DNA of 64,000 nt from a bacterium SCSIO 12827 (GCA_024397995.1 CP073746.1:1054001-1118000), one strand, 5' to 3'; positions 44,628-54,251 are shown, counted from the stretch's first letter. Numbers and translations are program-made. The notes: a model not told the origin generated them from the sequence alone.

Positions 44628-45257
44628 ATGTTCTGGAACATCAACGAAACCGCGGACCACGGTCTGCCTCGCAACCCATGGAAAGCCTGTGTCGTGCCGC
44701 GCCCGATCGGCTGGATCACCACGATCTCCGATGACGGCGAGGTCAATCTGGCGCCCTACAGCTATTTCAACGCCTGCGGCGAGAACCCGCCCATGGTCAT
44801 GTTTTCCGGCGGTCCCCGTCCTGAAGGTCCCAAGAAGGACACGGTGGCGAATTGTGAGACCCAGGGCGAATTCGTCTGCAACATGTCGACCTGGGCGCTG
44901 CGTGATGCCATGAACCAGTCGAGCGCGTCCCTTCCCGCAGGCGAGGATGAAACCCGTTTCGCGGGACTGGAAACGGAGCCTTCGACCCTGGTCAAGCCGC
45001 CTCGTATCAAGGCGGCCCCGATCCATATCGAATGCGTCTATCACCAGACCGTGGTCATGCCCCACAACGTCCGCGAGGAAGGCAACCGCGTGGTGTTCGG
45101 CCGCGTCGTCGGCCTCCACATCAAAGACGAGGTGCTGACCGACGGCTTCGTCGACATGGCCAAGGTGCAGCCCATCGCGCGCCTGGGCTACATGGATTAC
45201 GCCCGCGTCGACACGGTGTTCACCATGGATCGGCCGACCTTGAAGGCCGCCGAATAG
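44628..45257 (+). CDS. Flavin reductase family protein (FMN-binding split barrel)
   Basis: This 209-residue protein has the flavin reductase-like split-barrel signatures PRPIGWITTISDDGEVNLAPYSYFN and NPPMVMFS. It should bind FMN and reduce it with NAD(P)H or serve as an FMN-dependent oxidoreductase partner. GGGAA lies before the ATG at 44628; an upstream TTG frame is not supported. It starts 68 bp after the chemoreceptor stop and is not obviously functionally linked to it. No monooxygenase partner is adjacent. Confidence 0.88.
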   Translation: MFWNINETADHGLPRNPWKACVVPRPIGWITTISDDGEVNLAPYSYFNACGENPPMVMFSGGPRPEGPKKDTVANCETQGEFVCNMSTWALRDAMNQSSASLPAGEDETRFAGLETEPSTLVKPPRIKAAPIHIECVYHQTVVMPHNVREEGNRVVFGRVVGLHIKDEVLTDGFVDMAKVQPIARLGYMDYARVDTVFTMDRPTLKAAE

Positions 45258-45287
45258 CCGGAATCCAATTTTTCGGGGTGGGGCCGG

Positions 45288-48224
45288 TCAGCCGGTGCGT
45301 TTCAGGCGCATCAGTTCGTGAACGGAAACCTGCGGGAAGATGCCCGGCGTGCCTTCGCGGTACAGCATCATCACGCCGTTGCGGATGTCGGGAAACCCGT
45401 CGCGGGTATCGTCGAAATGGCGGATTTCCAGGGACACGGTCTTCTGCGTCACCTTGTCGACGGCCCGCCAAATCATGGTCGGGTTGTCGCGGCGCGCCTG
45501 TCCGAAGGGCGCGACGGAGCGGGTTACAGTCGCCGTCGGCGGCCCGAAGCGGCGGACCAGCCAGTCGGCGATCTCACCGAAGCCGTCGGAGTTGAACACG
45601 GTATGGATGCGGGTCGGCGCCCCGTCGTCGAAGCGCACGACGGACCCGGTGCCCGTATAGAGGATCGTCGAGACCAGGAACTTGGGCTCGAGGAATGCCG
45701 GCCATTGCAGTTCCTTGATGCAGAATTGGGTGCGGCCGCCGGTCTTTTCGATACATTCGGGTGCCAGGCCTTCGCCGCCGCGTGCGTTCTCGGGGACGAA
45801 GGTGTTGTAAAGGCTGGTGCCGGCACCGACCGACAAGGTAACCCCATCAAGTGCCCGGCCCTGGTTGGCGAGCGCCGCTTGCGGGGATGAACCGTCGGCC
45901 AAGGCGGCGTTGGCGGGCGGGTCGATGACGGCACCATCGGCCATCTGGACCTTGGTCACCGGCCAGGCGCTGGCGGCGTTGGCGCCGGAGGGCAGCGGTC
46001 CCAACTGGGCGGCGTCCTGCGCGGCCTTGTCAAATCCGGCGCGGAAACTGGCCGGCGTCACATAGGCGCTGGCCAAATCCTGCACGGGCGGGGCCTGACC
46101 AGGCAACACCACGGGCAAGGTCCAGGCGGCGGGCAGTACCGGGCGGCCTTCGACATCCAGGCGGACCTCCGACCCCGGGGGAAGGGCGGCCAGGATTTCC
46201 TGTGACGTCGCCACCGGCGGTTCGGCATCGAGGGGATTGGTGGACGGTTTGTCGCTGTCGAGCAGACTGGACAGGTCGCCGAGCGCCTGGGACAAAGGAT
46301 CGTTGGCCTCCGCCGTTTTCTGACCTCCCTCAGGTGGGGCGCCGATGCCCAGTTCGGCGGCCAAGGGGTCGTCGGCCGGTAATCCGCCGGCACCGCCCAA
46401 TCCAAGTTCGGCAGCCAGCGGGTCGGCCGCCGGGGCCGTCCCGGCAGGAGTGTCCAGGCCCAGTTCAGCGGCCAGCGGGTCGTTCGCGGGCGCGGGGCCG
46501 CCGAATTCCTTTTCCAAGGCATCCAGGGAAGCATCAGCCGGCGTTGCGGGGGTCGCCGCGGGCGTGGCCGGGCGCGGGGTTTCGCGGATCGGCGGCGCGT
46601 CGGGCATGTTGACGGCAAGTTTCTGATCGGAAGCCTTCGCCTTGCCGTCCGGCAGGTTGGCAAGCTGCGGCACCTTCGGTGTCGGCTTCGGCGGCGTGCC
46701 GCGTTCCGGCGGCGGCGCCTTTAGGGAGCGATGGGCGGCGCGGATGTCCGGTTCATCCGGCGATACGTCGCGGAACCAGGGGTCGCGGGCGAAATTCTTG
46801 CGGCCTTTGGGGTCGGGTGGCGGCAGCGGGATTTTCAGACGACGGGACAGATTTGTGCCCGGCGGCGGTCCCTCGACGGCGGAGGTATCGGTTTTGAGGT
46901 TCTTTTTCTCGGCCGCGCTCAGGGCAGCCTCTGCCGCGTCGGCTTCGGCCGCCTTGCGCTTTGCCTGGTCGCGCAGATGGCTGAGCGCCTCGTCCCGGCT
47001 GTCGGACAGGGATTCTTCCGCGTCGCGGGCAATCGGCTTGGCAAGCAGGGAATCGAGCCAGGCCAGCCGGTCCTTGGGCGCCAGGGCCATCAAGTCGACC
47101 TTGGCGGGGCTTTTCGTCGCAGCGGCTGCCTGAGGAAGGGCCGATTTGTTGTCCGTGGGCGCGTCGAGCATCGACAGCAGCGGGTCCAGGCCACCATCGG
47201 GCAAGGGGTCCGTGCCGCCGTCAGGCTGGGCCAGGGCTTTGGCCAGGGGATCGGCGGGGGCGGGGCTGCGGGCCAGGGCGCGCGGCAGGTCCGCTTCCGG
47301 CAGGTCCGGGTTAGCGGCCTCCATGGCCGGGTTGTTTTGCGCCGCCAGCTTGTCCAGGTCGGGCAGGGTGTCGGTCGGGTCTCCCGGCGCGGCGGAGGGG
47401 CTGGCTTCCGTGGTTTCGATTGGGGAGCCTGTTTCCGCCGGGGGCGGTGTCAGGACGACGGGCGCTTGGGCCTCGCGCGCGGGGTCCGTGCCCTCGGCCG
47501 TCGCCGCGTCGTCGGGGTCGAATCCCATCATCTTGCGGGCCCAATTGCCGAGCCGCGTGACGAACGTCGGTGACCACGGACGCGCCGTTTCGCTGCTGGG
47601 AAGGGGGTTTTCCGGTTGGCCGGCTGGGGCGGCCTGGGGGGCGGTCTGTGCGGATTGCGGGCGGGCGTGATCGGGGGCGTCCACGCCGCCGAGAATGGGA
47701 GCCAGAACTTTGGTGTCCTTGTCGTCGGGGGGCACCGGAGGGTGCTCGCGCCGGTCGGCAACATCAACGGCGGCGGGGGCCGGTTCGGGCAGGGTCACCG
47801 GGGCGTCGGCGGCTTCCGTCTGCGGGGGCGCGGCCTCGGGGATCGGGCCCACCGTCTTTTCCGTTTCGGCGACGGCGCGGTCAAGGGCCTGGTCAATGGC
47901 CTGATCGAGGGGCGGGTCAACCTTGGGCCGGCGGTAGGCCAGCAGGTAATGGGCGATGACGTGATGACCCAGGCGGACGGCCGCCTGCGGGGCGGACAGG
48001 CCCTCGGCGTCGCGCGCCCGCGGATCGGCGCCAGAGGCAACGATCTGTTTCACCGCGTCCAGGTCGTTGGCGCGGATGGCGGCAAACAGGGCGCCGGCGC
48101 CGCTGTCCTGAGCCTGGGCCGGGATGCCGATCAGAACGGTTGCCCCCAGGCACAAGGCCAGGGCTGCCGCACGGATCGTGGCATGTCTATTAACCAATTG
48201 ATTCAAATGGCGTTTCGCCATCAT
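45288..48224 (-). CDS. Large secreted ankyrin/low-complexity protein
   Basis: This protein of about 978 residues has an N-terminal signal peptide (about 1-38, ending IPAQAQD), one to two ankyrin-like repeats (about 40-95, ALFAAIRANDLDAVKQIVAS), then about 700 residues of Pro/Ala/Asp-rich, probably disordered sequence. It ends in a folded domain of about 180 residues with conserved-looking cysteines (ECIEKTGGRTQFCIKELQW). In-tandem DPLAAELG motifs lie in the middle. The exact start is ambiguous between two adjacent ATG codons (48224, 48221). No known enzyme motif is present. Confidence 0.75.
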   Translation of the reverse strand: MMAKRHLNQLVNRHATIRAAALALCLGATVLIGIPAQAQDSGAGALFAAIRANDLDAVKQIVASGADPRARDAEGLSAPQAAVRLGHHVIAHYLLAYRRPKVDPPLDQAIDQALDRAVAETEKTVGPIPEAAPPQTEAADAPVTLPEPAPAAVDVADRREHPPVPPDDKDTKVLAPILGGVDAPDHARPQSAQTAPQAAPAGQPENPLPSSETARPWSPTFVTRLGNWARKMMGFDPDDAATAEGTDPAREAQAPVVLTPPPAETGSPIETTEASPSAAPGDPTDTLPDLDKLAAQNNPAMEAANPDLPEADLPRALARSPAPADPLAKALAQPDGGTDPLPDGGLDPLLSMLDAPTDNKSALPQAAAATKSPAKVDLMALAPKDRLAWLDSLLAKPIARDAEESLSDSRDEALSHLRDQAKRKAAEADAAEAALSAAEKKNLKTDTSAVEGPPPGTNLSRRLKIPLPPPDPKGRKNFARDPWFRDVSPDEPDIRAAHRSLKAPPPERGTPPKPTPKVPQLANLPDGKAKASDQKLAVNMPDAPPIRETPRPATPAATPATPADASLDALEKEFGGPAPANDPLAAELGLDTPAGTAPAADPLAAELGLGGAGGLPADDPLAAELGIGAPPEGGQKTAEANDPLSQALGDLSSLLDSDKPSTNPLDAEPPVATSQEILAALPPGSEVRLDVEGRPVLPAAWTLPVVLPGQAPPVQDLASAYVTPASFRAGFDKAAQDAAQLGPLPSGANAASAWPVTKVQMADGAVIDPPANAALADGSSPQAALANQGRALDGVTLSVGAGTSLYNTFVPENARGGEGLAPECIEKTGGRTQFCIKELQWPAFLEPKFLVSTILYTGTGSVVRFDDGAPTRIHTVFNSDGFGEIADWLVRRFGPPTATVTRSVAPFGQARRDNPTMIWRAVDKVTQKTVSLEIRHFDDTRDGFPDIRNGVMMLYREGTPGIFPQVSVHELMRLKRTG
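46340..46484 (-). repeat. Tandem DPLAAELG-type coding repeats
   Basis: Three copies of a unit encoding DPLAAELG(L/I) followed by a variable Gly/Ala/Pro spacer lie in the ankyrin protein gene, with a degenerate fourth (DPLSQALG) at about 46276-46300. The unit spacing is about 18-20 codons. Confidence 0.8.
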
Positions 48225-48401
48225 CCCTTGCCCAAATTTCCAACCGCGGCGGAACCCCATCCGCGCGTGTCGGCCCCAACAGCTTATCATGGACTGCGCC
48301 CCCGGCGGGAGCCCGCAGCCACGACCCCGAATCCATCACGGAAATATGGCGATTTAGGGTAAAAATCCAGTTAAGCGGTTGATTAGGAAGGAAATGCGTT
48401 C

Positions 48402-50024
48402 TTATGCGGCGGCCCGAGCCTTGGCATCCGCCAGGATCATGTCCGAGGCCTTTTCCGCGATCATGATGGCCGGCGCGTTGGTATTGCCCGAAGTGATCGT
48501 CGGCATGATCGAGGCATCGACCACGCGCAATCCGGTCATCCCGTGCACGCGCAACCGGTCGTCGACCACCGCATCCGGGTCCGAGCCCATCTTGCAGGTG
48601 CCGACGGGGTGAAAGATCGTGGTGCCGATCTGCCCCGCCGCGTCGGCCAGTTCGTCGTCCGTGGTCAGGTGGGCGCCGGGCTTGTACTCCTGAGGCTTGA
48701 ATCGTGCGAGCGCCGGGTGGGACACGATGTGACGGGTCAGGCGAAGCGCATCGGCCGCGACCTTGCGGTCGCCGGGTGTGGACAGGTAATTGGGCTGGAT
48801 CGCCGGCGGGGTGAACGGGTCCGGCGAGGTGATGTGAACCGTCCCCCGGCTTTCCGGGCGCACGTTGCACACACTGGCCGTGAAGGCGGGGAAGGGATGC
48901 AGGGGTTTGTCCCAGGAATCCAGACTGAGCGCCTGAATGTGATATTGCAGGTTGGGCGTCTCCCGCGACGGGTCCGACTTGGCGAAAGCGCCCAGGGTCG
49001 ACGGCGCCATGGACATGGGGCCGGAACGGAACAGCGCATATTCCAGGGCGATGCCCATCTTGCCGATCAACGATCCTGCCCGCTGGTTGAGCGTCTTGGT
49101 TCCCTCGACCCGGTAGACCGGGCGGACCTGCAAATGGTCCTGTAGGTTACCGCCGACGCCTTTCAGATCATGGCGGACCTCGATCCCCAGACCTTGCAAC
49201 AAGTCTCCCGGGCCGATGCCCGAGACCTGCAAAATCTGCGGTGAGCCGATGGACCCGGCCGACAGGATCACCTCGCCCCGGCAGGCCACACCCGCATCCT
49301 CGTCGGCGACACGAAGGTCCAGGCCCGTCACGGTCTTGCCCGAGAGACGCAGGCCCTTCACATGGGCATGGGTGACGATGTCCAGATTGGCGCGGTCTTT
49401 GGCCGGCCCCAGGAACGCCTTCGACGTGTTCCAGCGCACGCCGGACCGCTGATTGACGTGGAAATAGCCGCAGCCTTCGTTGTTGCCCTTGTTGAAGTCG
49501 TCGACCTTGGGGATGCCGGCCTCGGCGGCGGCGTCACGGAAGGCGTCCATGATTTCCCAGGTCGTGCGCACGTTCTCGACCCGCCATTCGCCGCCTGATT
49601 GGTGAAAGTCGTCAAGCGGGATGGCGGCCTGATCCTCGGATTTCTTGAAATAAGGCAAAACGTCGTCCCAGGACCAACCGCGGTTGCCCATCTGGGCCCA
49701 TTGGTCGTAATCGCGGGCCTGACCGCGCATGTAGATCATGCCGTTGATGGACGAACAGCCGCCCAGCACCTTGCCGCGCGGATAATTCAGTGCACGCCCG
49801 CCAAGCCCGGCCACGGCCTCGGTCTTGAAGCACCAGTCCGTGCGCGGATTGCCCATGCAGAACAGATAGCCGACGGGAATGTGGATCCAGTGGTAATTGT
49901 CTTTGCCGCCCGCTTCCAACAGCAGGACCCGGTTAGCCGGATCGCTGGACAGGCGGTTGGCCAGAACGCAGCCGGCGGTACCCGCACCGACGATGACGTA
50001 ATCGTATTCTCCCAGATCGCGCAT
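48402..50024 (-). CDS. GMC family FAD-dependent oxidoreductase (choline dehydrogenase-like)
   Basis: This 540-residue GMC oxidoreductase has the N-terminal FAD-binding motif [16 protein letters not shown] and the GMC signature around [21 protein letters not shown]. The C-terminal active-site histidine is in [10 protein letters not shown] near residue 470, with a later GNTNAP Asn. It oxidises an alcohol or choline-like substrate. Its 5' neighbour on the same strand is PilZ, with a gap of 82 bp. No betaine aldehyde dehydrogenase gene is adjacent, so the substrate cannot be fixed. Confidence 0.93.
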   Translation of the reverse strand: MRDLGEYDYVIVGAGTAGCVLANRLSSDPANRVLLLEAGGKDNYHWIHIPVGYLFCMGNPRTDWCFKTEAVAGLGGRALNYPRGKVLGGCSSINGMIYMRGQARDYDQWAQMGNRGWSWDDVLPYFKKSEDQAAIPLDDFHQSGGEWRVENVRTTWEIMDAFRDAAAEAGIPKVDDFNKGNNEGCGYFHVNQRSGVRWNTSKAFLGPAKDRANLDIVTHAHVKGLRLSGKTVTGLDLRVADEDAGVACRGEVILSAGSIGSPQILQVSGIGPGDLLQGLGIEVRHDLKGVGGNLQDHLQVRPVYRVEGTKTLNQRAGSLIGKMGIALEYALFRSGPMSMAPSTLGAFAKSDPSRETPNLQYHIQALSLDSWDKPLHPFPAFTASVCNVRPESRGTVHITSPDPFTPPAIQPNYLSTPGDRKVAADALRLTRHIVSHPALARFKPQEYKPGAHLTTDDELADAAGQIGTTIFHPVGTCKMGSDPDAVVDDRLRVHGMTGLRVVDASIMPTITSGNTNAPAIMIAEKASDMILADAKARAAA

Positions 50025-50106
50025 GGGCTGTTCTTTCGCCTTTCCTGGAATTGATCCCTCGGTCGGTGGTCCGCTCTTTCCTTTGACAGGAGGGCGGTTT
50101 CCGCAG

Positions 50107-50505
50107 TCAGTCGCCGAACAGGCCGAAAAAGCCTTTGCGTTTGGCCGTGGTGCTCAGGGTACTCAACGGTCGGCGCATGGCAATAGCCTCGATGATCCGG
50201 AACTGCCCGCCCGTCAGCTTGGTGAACCGGCAGCCCAGGCTGGTTTCCGCATAATCGATGCGCATGACCTCGCCATTGGCGCCCAGCGGCACACGACCGT
50301 CGTCCTCGGTCACGACATGGGTGACGGTGAAGCTTTGTCCCGGGCGCATCTTGCCAATGGCCGATTTCAGCCGAAAGCCGCCGACGCTCATGTCGCCGAC
50401 GGGGAATTCGTGGCCATTGATGACGAATTTGACGCCTTTGACGTCCAGACGCACGTCGCGGCGTCTGTTGTCATCCTTGAATCCGACGATCTTGCGCCCG
50501 CTCAT
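50107..50505 (-). CDS. PilZ domain protein
   Basis: This 132-residue protein is a single PilZ domain with the c-di-GMP-binding RxxxR (Arg15-Arg19 in RRRDVR) and DxSxxG (Asp38-Ser40-Gly43 in DMSVGGF) motifs. It should bind cyclic di-GMP and transmit it to an unidentified partner. AGGA lies upstream. It is the gene before the GMC oxidoreductase on the same strand. No diguanylate cyclase gene is in the window. Confidence 0.9.
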   Translation of the reverse strand: MSGRKIVGFKDDNRRRDVRLDVKGVKFVINGHEFPVGDMSVGGFRLKSAIGKMRPGQSFTVTHVVTEDDGRVPLGANGEVMRIDYAETSLGCRFTKLTGGQFRIIEAIAMRRPLSTLSTTAKRKGFFGLFGD

Positions 50506-50686
50506 TCACCGAGTCCTGTTTTTCTTATCCTGTGAATAATACTCTCGAATGCGGGCGCGGGAGAACCAGGCTTTTGATCTTTTTCAAGGGCCGGAAATGC
50601 CAAGGCCGGGCGCGGGCGTTGAAATTGTGGCCGCATCCTGCCGTCGTTGTTAGAGTGGCCGCCCGCGATTGCCTGAAAGCGCCGCC

Positions 50687-51208
50687 ATGCCAAAGACCCT
50701 GATCTTGACCTTCATCGCCGACGACCGGCCCGGACTGGTGGAGCGCATTTCGCAAACCGTGGCGGATGCCGGCGGCAACTGGCTGGACAGCCGCATGGCG
50801 CATCTGGCGGCGAAGTTCGCCGGCATCGCCAAGGTTGAGATCGCCGAGGATGGGATCGCCGCCCTGGAGGACAGCCTCCGGGCGCTCGACGCCGAGGGTT
50901 TTCATTTGGTGGTGGAGGAAGCAGTCGAGACCGCATCCGCCATGGGCCCGGTGTTCGAGATCGAGCTTCTCGGGCCGGATCATCCGGGCATCCTGCGCGA
51001 TATTTCCCATTGTTTGGCGGAGCGCGGCGTCAGCGTCGAGGATATGGAAACGGACATCCGTGAAGCACCCCATTCCGGCGGCACGCTGTTCCACGCCCAC
51101 GCACGGGTGCGCGCGCCCCAGGACCTCGGCGACGAAGACCTGCGGGAAAGTCTGGAAATATTGGCCGGCACCTTGATGGTTGATATTACAGTCGGCAAAA
51201 TTCTCTGA
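50687..51208 (+). CDS. Tandem ACT domain protein (GcvR-like)
   Basis: This 173-residue protein has two ACT domains, each beginning with a pattern like TFIADDRPGLVERISQ and ELLGPDHPGILRDISH. It resembles the glycine cleavage system transcriptional repressor GcvR. ACT domains bind amino acids, so it may sense glycine. No gcv genes lie nearby. The start is the ATG at 50687; an in-frame TTG at 50669 is less likely. It precedes the SDR gene by 26 bp. Confidence 0.88.
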   Translation: MPKTLILTFIADDRPGLVERISQTVADAGGNWLDSRMAHLAAKFAGIAKVEIAEDGIAALEDSLRALDAEGFHLVVEEAVETASAMGPVFEIELLGPDHPGILRDISHCLAERGVSVEDMETDIREAPHSGGTLFHAHARVRAPQDLGDEDLRESLEILAGTLMVDITVGKIL

Positions 51209-51234
51209 CACCAACACCCCTCGGGAGGACATCC

Positions 51235-52011
51235 ATGGAAATGAAAATGACAGGGCGCAAGGCCCTGGTGACCGGCGGTAGCCTGGGTATCGGCCGGGCC
51301 ATCGCCCAGGCCTTCTGTAGCGCCGGAGCGGAGGTCGCCATCGTCGCCCGCCGCGCCGACGTATTGAACGAGGCCAAGGCCGCGATCGAGGCCGCCACGG
51401 GCGGGCGCGTGGTCGCCGTGGTCGGCGACGTGTCGACCGCCGAAGGCTGTCAGGCCGCCTGGGACGCCGCCATCGCCGGTCTGGGCCAGATCGACGTGCT
51501 GGTCAACAACGCGGGATCGTCGCACCGCGCCCCCTTTGTGTCCGTGACCGATGCGGAATGGCAGGCGGACCTGGACCTCAAGCTGTTCGGCGCCATCCGC
51601 CTGTGCCGCCTGGCCTTTCCCGGCATGACGGAGCGTAAATGGGGACGCATCATCAACGTGCTGAATTCGGGCGCCAAGGCGCCGCCGCCGTCGGGCGCGC
51701 CGACGGCCGTGACCCGCGCCGCCGGCATGGCACTGACCAAGGTTCTGGCCGGTGAGGGAGCGCCCTACAACGTGCTGGTCAATTCCCTGCATGTCGGCAA
51801 GATCGAAAGCGACCAATGGGTGCGCCGCGCCGCCAAGGACGGCAAGGACCTGGACCAGTTGTATGACGAGATGGGCAAGGAACTGCCCATGGGGCGCATG
51901 GGCAAGGCCGAGGAATTCGCCGCCGCCGCTTGTTTCCTGGCGTCGGACGCGGGCTCCTACATCTGTGGTGCGGCGATCAACGTCGACGGCGGCCTGTCGC
52001 CGGTGGTTTAG
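51235..52011 (+). CDS. SDR family oxidoreductase lacking canonical YxxxK
   Basis: This 258-residue Rossmann-fold protein has the TGGSLGIG cofactor motif (13-20) and NNAG (91-94). The catalytic Ser145 is present. The Tyr and Lys of YxxxK are replaced by Thr157 and Arg161 (TAVTR), and the VN motif Asn is replaced by Lys116. A similar sequence pattern exists in a subset of SDRs whose catalysis differs or is unproven. GGGAGG precedes the ATG. It follows the ACT gene and precedes an unknown protein and a cupin. Confidence 0.88.
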   Translation: MEMKMTGRKALVTGGSLGIGRAIAQAFCSAGAEVAIVARRADVLNEAKAAIEAATGGRVVAVVGDVSTAEGCQAAWDAAIAGLGQIDVLVNNAGSSHRAPFVSVTDAEWQADLDLKLFGAIRLCRLAFPGMTERKWGRIINVLNSGAKAPPPSGAPTAVTRAAGMALTKVLAGEGAPYNVLVNSLHVGKIESDQWVRRAAKDGKDLDQLYDEMGKELPMGRMGKAEEFAAAACFLASDAGSYICGAAINVDGGLSPVV

Positions 52012-52136
52012 ACAGCCAAGCGATCATCCATGACGGGTTGTGCGACTTTCAGACTCAACGGTCTGTAGGCAGCACGCCCGTGATGGCTTAAACTCACCCG
52101 GGCTGGGGTTGGGAAGATCAAAGGAGGCAGCGGTAC

Positions 52137-52832
52137 ATGCCCGCAGACGCCGAACACATGCTCGTCCGCTACATTATCGACAGCGAAGACGGATCGCGCG
52201 AGGTGTTCAACCTGGATATCTCCCTGCCCGAGGTCGCGTTGAAGCAGCCGCAAGGCGTGGATCTGCCCGATTGGACGCGCCTGGATTATCACAAGTGTCA
52301 GCATTGCCCGCTGACCAAGCAGACCCATCCCCATTGCCCGGTCGCGGCCCTGTTGGTCGATTACGGTCAGAGGGTCGGGCGTATGGTGTCTTATGCTCAG
52401 GTCGATCTCACGGTCGAGCAGGGGACGACGACGACCAAGGCCAAAGTATCGGCGCAGGAGGCCCTGCGTTCCGTCCTGGGCTTGGTCATGGCGACCAGCG
52501 GCTGTCCGCACATGTCGTTTTTCCGGCCGTTGGCCCGCTATCACGTGCCGCTGGCGGATATGGAACTGACGATCCTGCGGGCCATGTCGTTCTATCTGGT
52601 CGGCCAGTACTTCGGCGGTAAGGAAAAGCCCGATTGGGACACCAGCTTCGACGGCCTGCTCGAAATCTACCAAAACGCGCAGGAGGTCAACAAAGGCATG
52701 GCGGACCGGCTGCGCAATGCCCAAGTATTTTCGGAACTTAATTGGTTGGCGGCGCTGGACACCTTCGCCGGGATGATGCCGCTGACCATCCAACGCTCGC
52801 TTTTGAAGGCCAAGGCCTACTTCCTGAACTAG
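52137..52832 (+). CDS. Conserved hypothetical protein with Cys-rich motif
   Basis: This 231-residue protein is not recognised. It has Cys54, Cys57 and Cys67 in KCQHCPL...HPHCPV plus a later TSGCPHM (Cys about 122), which could form a metal or iron-sulfur site. It is otherwise soluble, with no signal peptide or TM segment. AAAGGAGG lies before the ATG. It stands between the SDR and cupin genes with moderate gaps, so operon membership is possible but not certain. Confidence 0.7.
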   Translation: MPADAEHMLVRYIIDSEDGSREVFNLDISLPEVALKQPQGVDLPDWTRLDYHKCQHCPLTKQTHPHCPVAALLVDYGQRVGRMVSYAQVDLTVEQGTTTTKAKVSAQEALRSVLGLVMATSGCPHMSFFRPLARYHVPLADMELTILRAMSFYLVGQYFGGKEKPDWDTSFDGLLEIYQNAQEVNKGMADRLRNAQVFSELNWLAALDTFAGMMPLTIQRSLLKAKAYFLN

Positions 52833-52866
52833 TCCCCCACACTGACGTAAAGCAGACGAGACCACC

Positions 52867-53448
52867 ATGAGCCCAGACAGCACGTATACCGAACAAACCC
52901 TGCCCGCCGGTGCCCGGTCGGACGGCCGTGTCGCCGTCGAAGACCTGCCGGCCCCTTATGACGGTCCCCGGCCGCAGGACGCCCTGCCGGAACTGTTCAT
53001 TCAAGACGGCTATGCCAACGACGACCCTCGTCTGTGGGTGCCGCTGGCACCGGGCCGCTGGTCGCGGCCGCTCTGCCTGAACGTGTCCAACGGCTATTGG
53101 GTGCATCTGACTAAGGTGGTCGGCGGCGGCCTGCTGTCGCGCCACCGTCATCCGGCCCCCGTGCACGGCTTCGTCATCAAGGGCCGCTGGCGCTATCTGG
53201 AACGGGACTGGATCGCCGAGGCGGGATCGTATCTGTACGAGCCGCCGGGCGACATCCACACCCTGGTGGTGGAACCGGATTGCGACGAAATGATCACCCT
53301 GTTCCACAATACGGGTGCGCTGATCTATTGCGACGCGGACGGCAACACGGTCGGCACCACGGACGTGTTCGACCGGGTTGATGCCTGCCGCAAGCATTTC
53401 ACCGAGGTCGGCCTGGGTGCCGATTACGTGGAACAGTTCATCCGCTAA
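52867..53448 (+). CDS. Cupin protein, 2,4'-dihydroxyacetophenone dioxygenase-like
   Basis: This 193-residue cupin resembles 2,4'-dihydroxyacetophenone dioxygenase, a non-haem iron C-C cleaving enzyme. Metal-ligand candidates are His93, His95 and His100 (SRHRHPAPVH), Glu118 and His131 (GDIHTLV). It may oxidise an aromatic ketone or a related substrate. It lies 34 bp after the Cys-rich hypothetical gene, which suggests co-transcription. The neighbouring SDR might supply its substrate. Confidence 0.85.
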   Translation: MSPDSTYTEQTLPAGARSDGRVAVEDLPAPYDGPRPQDALPELFIQDGYANDDPRLWVPLAPGRWSRPLCLNVSNGYWVHLTKVVGGGLLSRHRHPAPVHGFVIKGRWRYLERDWIAEAGSYLYEPPGDIHTLVVEPDCDEMITLFHNTGALIYCDADGNTVGTTDVFDRVDACRKHFTEVGLGADYVEQFIR

Positions 53449-53459
53449 CGCCGGTCGTC

Positions 53460-53556
53460 CCCCTCACCCTGTCCCTCTCCCCCGTGGCCGGGGGCGAGGG
53501 GACTCACGGATGATCACTCCCTCTCCCCGCGGGGGGGAGAGGGTTGGGGTGAGGGG
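53460..53556. repeat. Palindromic intergenic repeat element
   Basis: An inverted repeat has a left arm (53460-53482) and a right arm (53534-53556) that match at about 20 of 23 positions, with C-rich and G-rich arms of the type CCCTCACC...GGTGAGGG. A nested CCCTCTCCCC/GGGGAGAGGG hairpin lies at 53518-53543. It fills the gap between a + strand cupin and the convergent acyl-CoA synthetase gene. It resembles widely dispersed proteobacterial REP-like elements. Confidence 0.75.
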
Positions 53557-53576
53557 TGTTCCCTCGAAATCTTCGG

Positions 53577-54251
53577 CTAAGCCAAAACCACCAACGCATC
53601 CACGGCGACCGGGTGGTCGCCCGTGATGATCACTGGATTGACGTCGATCTCGGTAATCTCGGGATGGGCCAGGGCCGCCTGCCCCACGCCCATGATGGCC
53701 TGTGCCAGGGCGATGCGGTCGACGGCCGCCATGCCCCGGTAAGGGCCGAGCAGCGCCTTGGCGCGGATGCCATCCATCATCGCCAGGGCGTCACGTTCAC
53801 TGACCGGGGCCAGACGCAGGACCGTGTCGTTCAGGGCCTCGGCGAAGATGCCGCCGAGCCCGAAGGTGACGCAGGGGCCGTACTGCGCGTCCCGGGTCAT
53901 GCCGATCAGGAATTCCCGCTTGCCGGACGCCATTTTCTGAACCAGCAGAGTGCCGCCCGGGGGCAGCTTGGCCATCAGGCGTGCCGCCGCCGCCCGGACC
54001 TCGTCCGCGTCGGCCAGGCCGATTTCGACCAATCCGGCTTCCGTCTTATGGGCGAGATCCGGGGCATTGCCCTTGAGCGCCACGGGAAAACCGATTTCGG
54101 CGGCGGCCTGTGCCGCCGTGTCCGCATCGCCGGCAAGGCGTTCCGCCGTCACCGGCACGCCGTAAGCGGCCAGGACCTGCTTGGATTGGTGCTCCGACAG
54201 GGTGCGGGAGCCCTGGGCGCGGGCGTTCTTGATGATTTCGGCCGGGGTCAT
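53577..54251 (-). CDS. ADP-forming acyl-CoA synthetase, ATP-grasp (beta) subunit
   Basis: This 224-residue protein is an ATP-grasp_5 domain of the ADP-forming acetyl-CoA synthetase family, starting AEIIKNARAQGSRTLSEHQSK and containing FPVALKGNAPDLAHKTEAGLV. It binds ATP/ADP and completes the nucleotide half of the reaction. It overlaps the upstream CoA-binding subunit gene by 4 bp (ATGA). The frame extends upstream but that part is within the alpha gene. It is the last gene of the operon. Confidence 0.9.
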   Translation of the reverse strand: MTPAEIIKNARAQGSRTLSEHQSKQVLAAYGVPVTAERLAGDADTAAQAAAEIGFPVALKGNAPDLAHKTEAGLVEIGLADADEVRAAAARLMAKLPPGGTLLVQKMASGKREFLIGMTRDAQYGPCVTFGLGGIFAEALNDTVLRLAPVSERDALAMMDGIRAKALLGPYRGMAAVDRIALAQAIMGVGQAALAHPEITEIDVNPVIITGDHPVAVDALVVLA

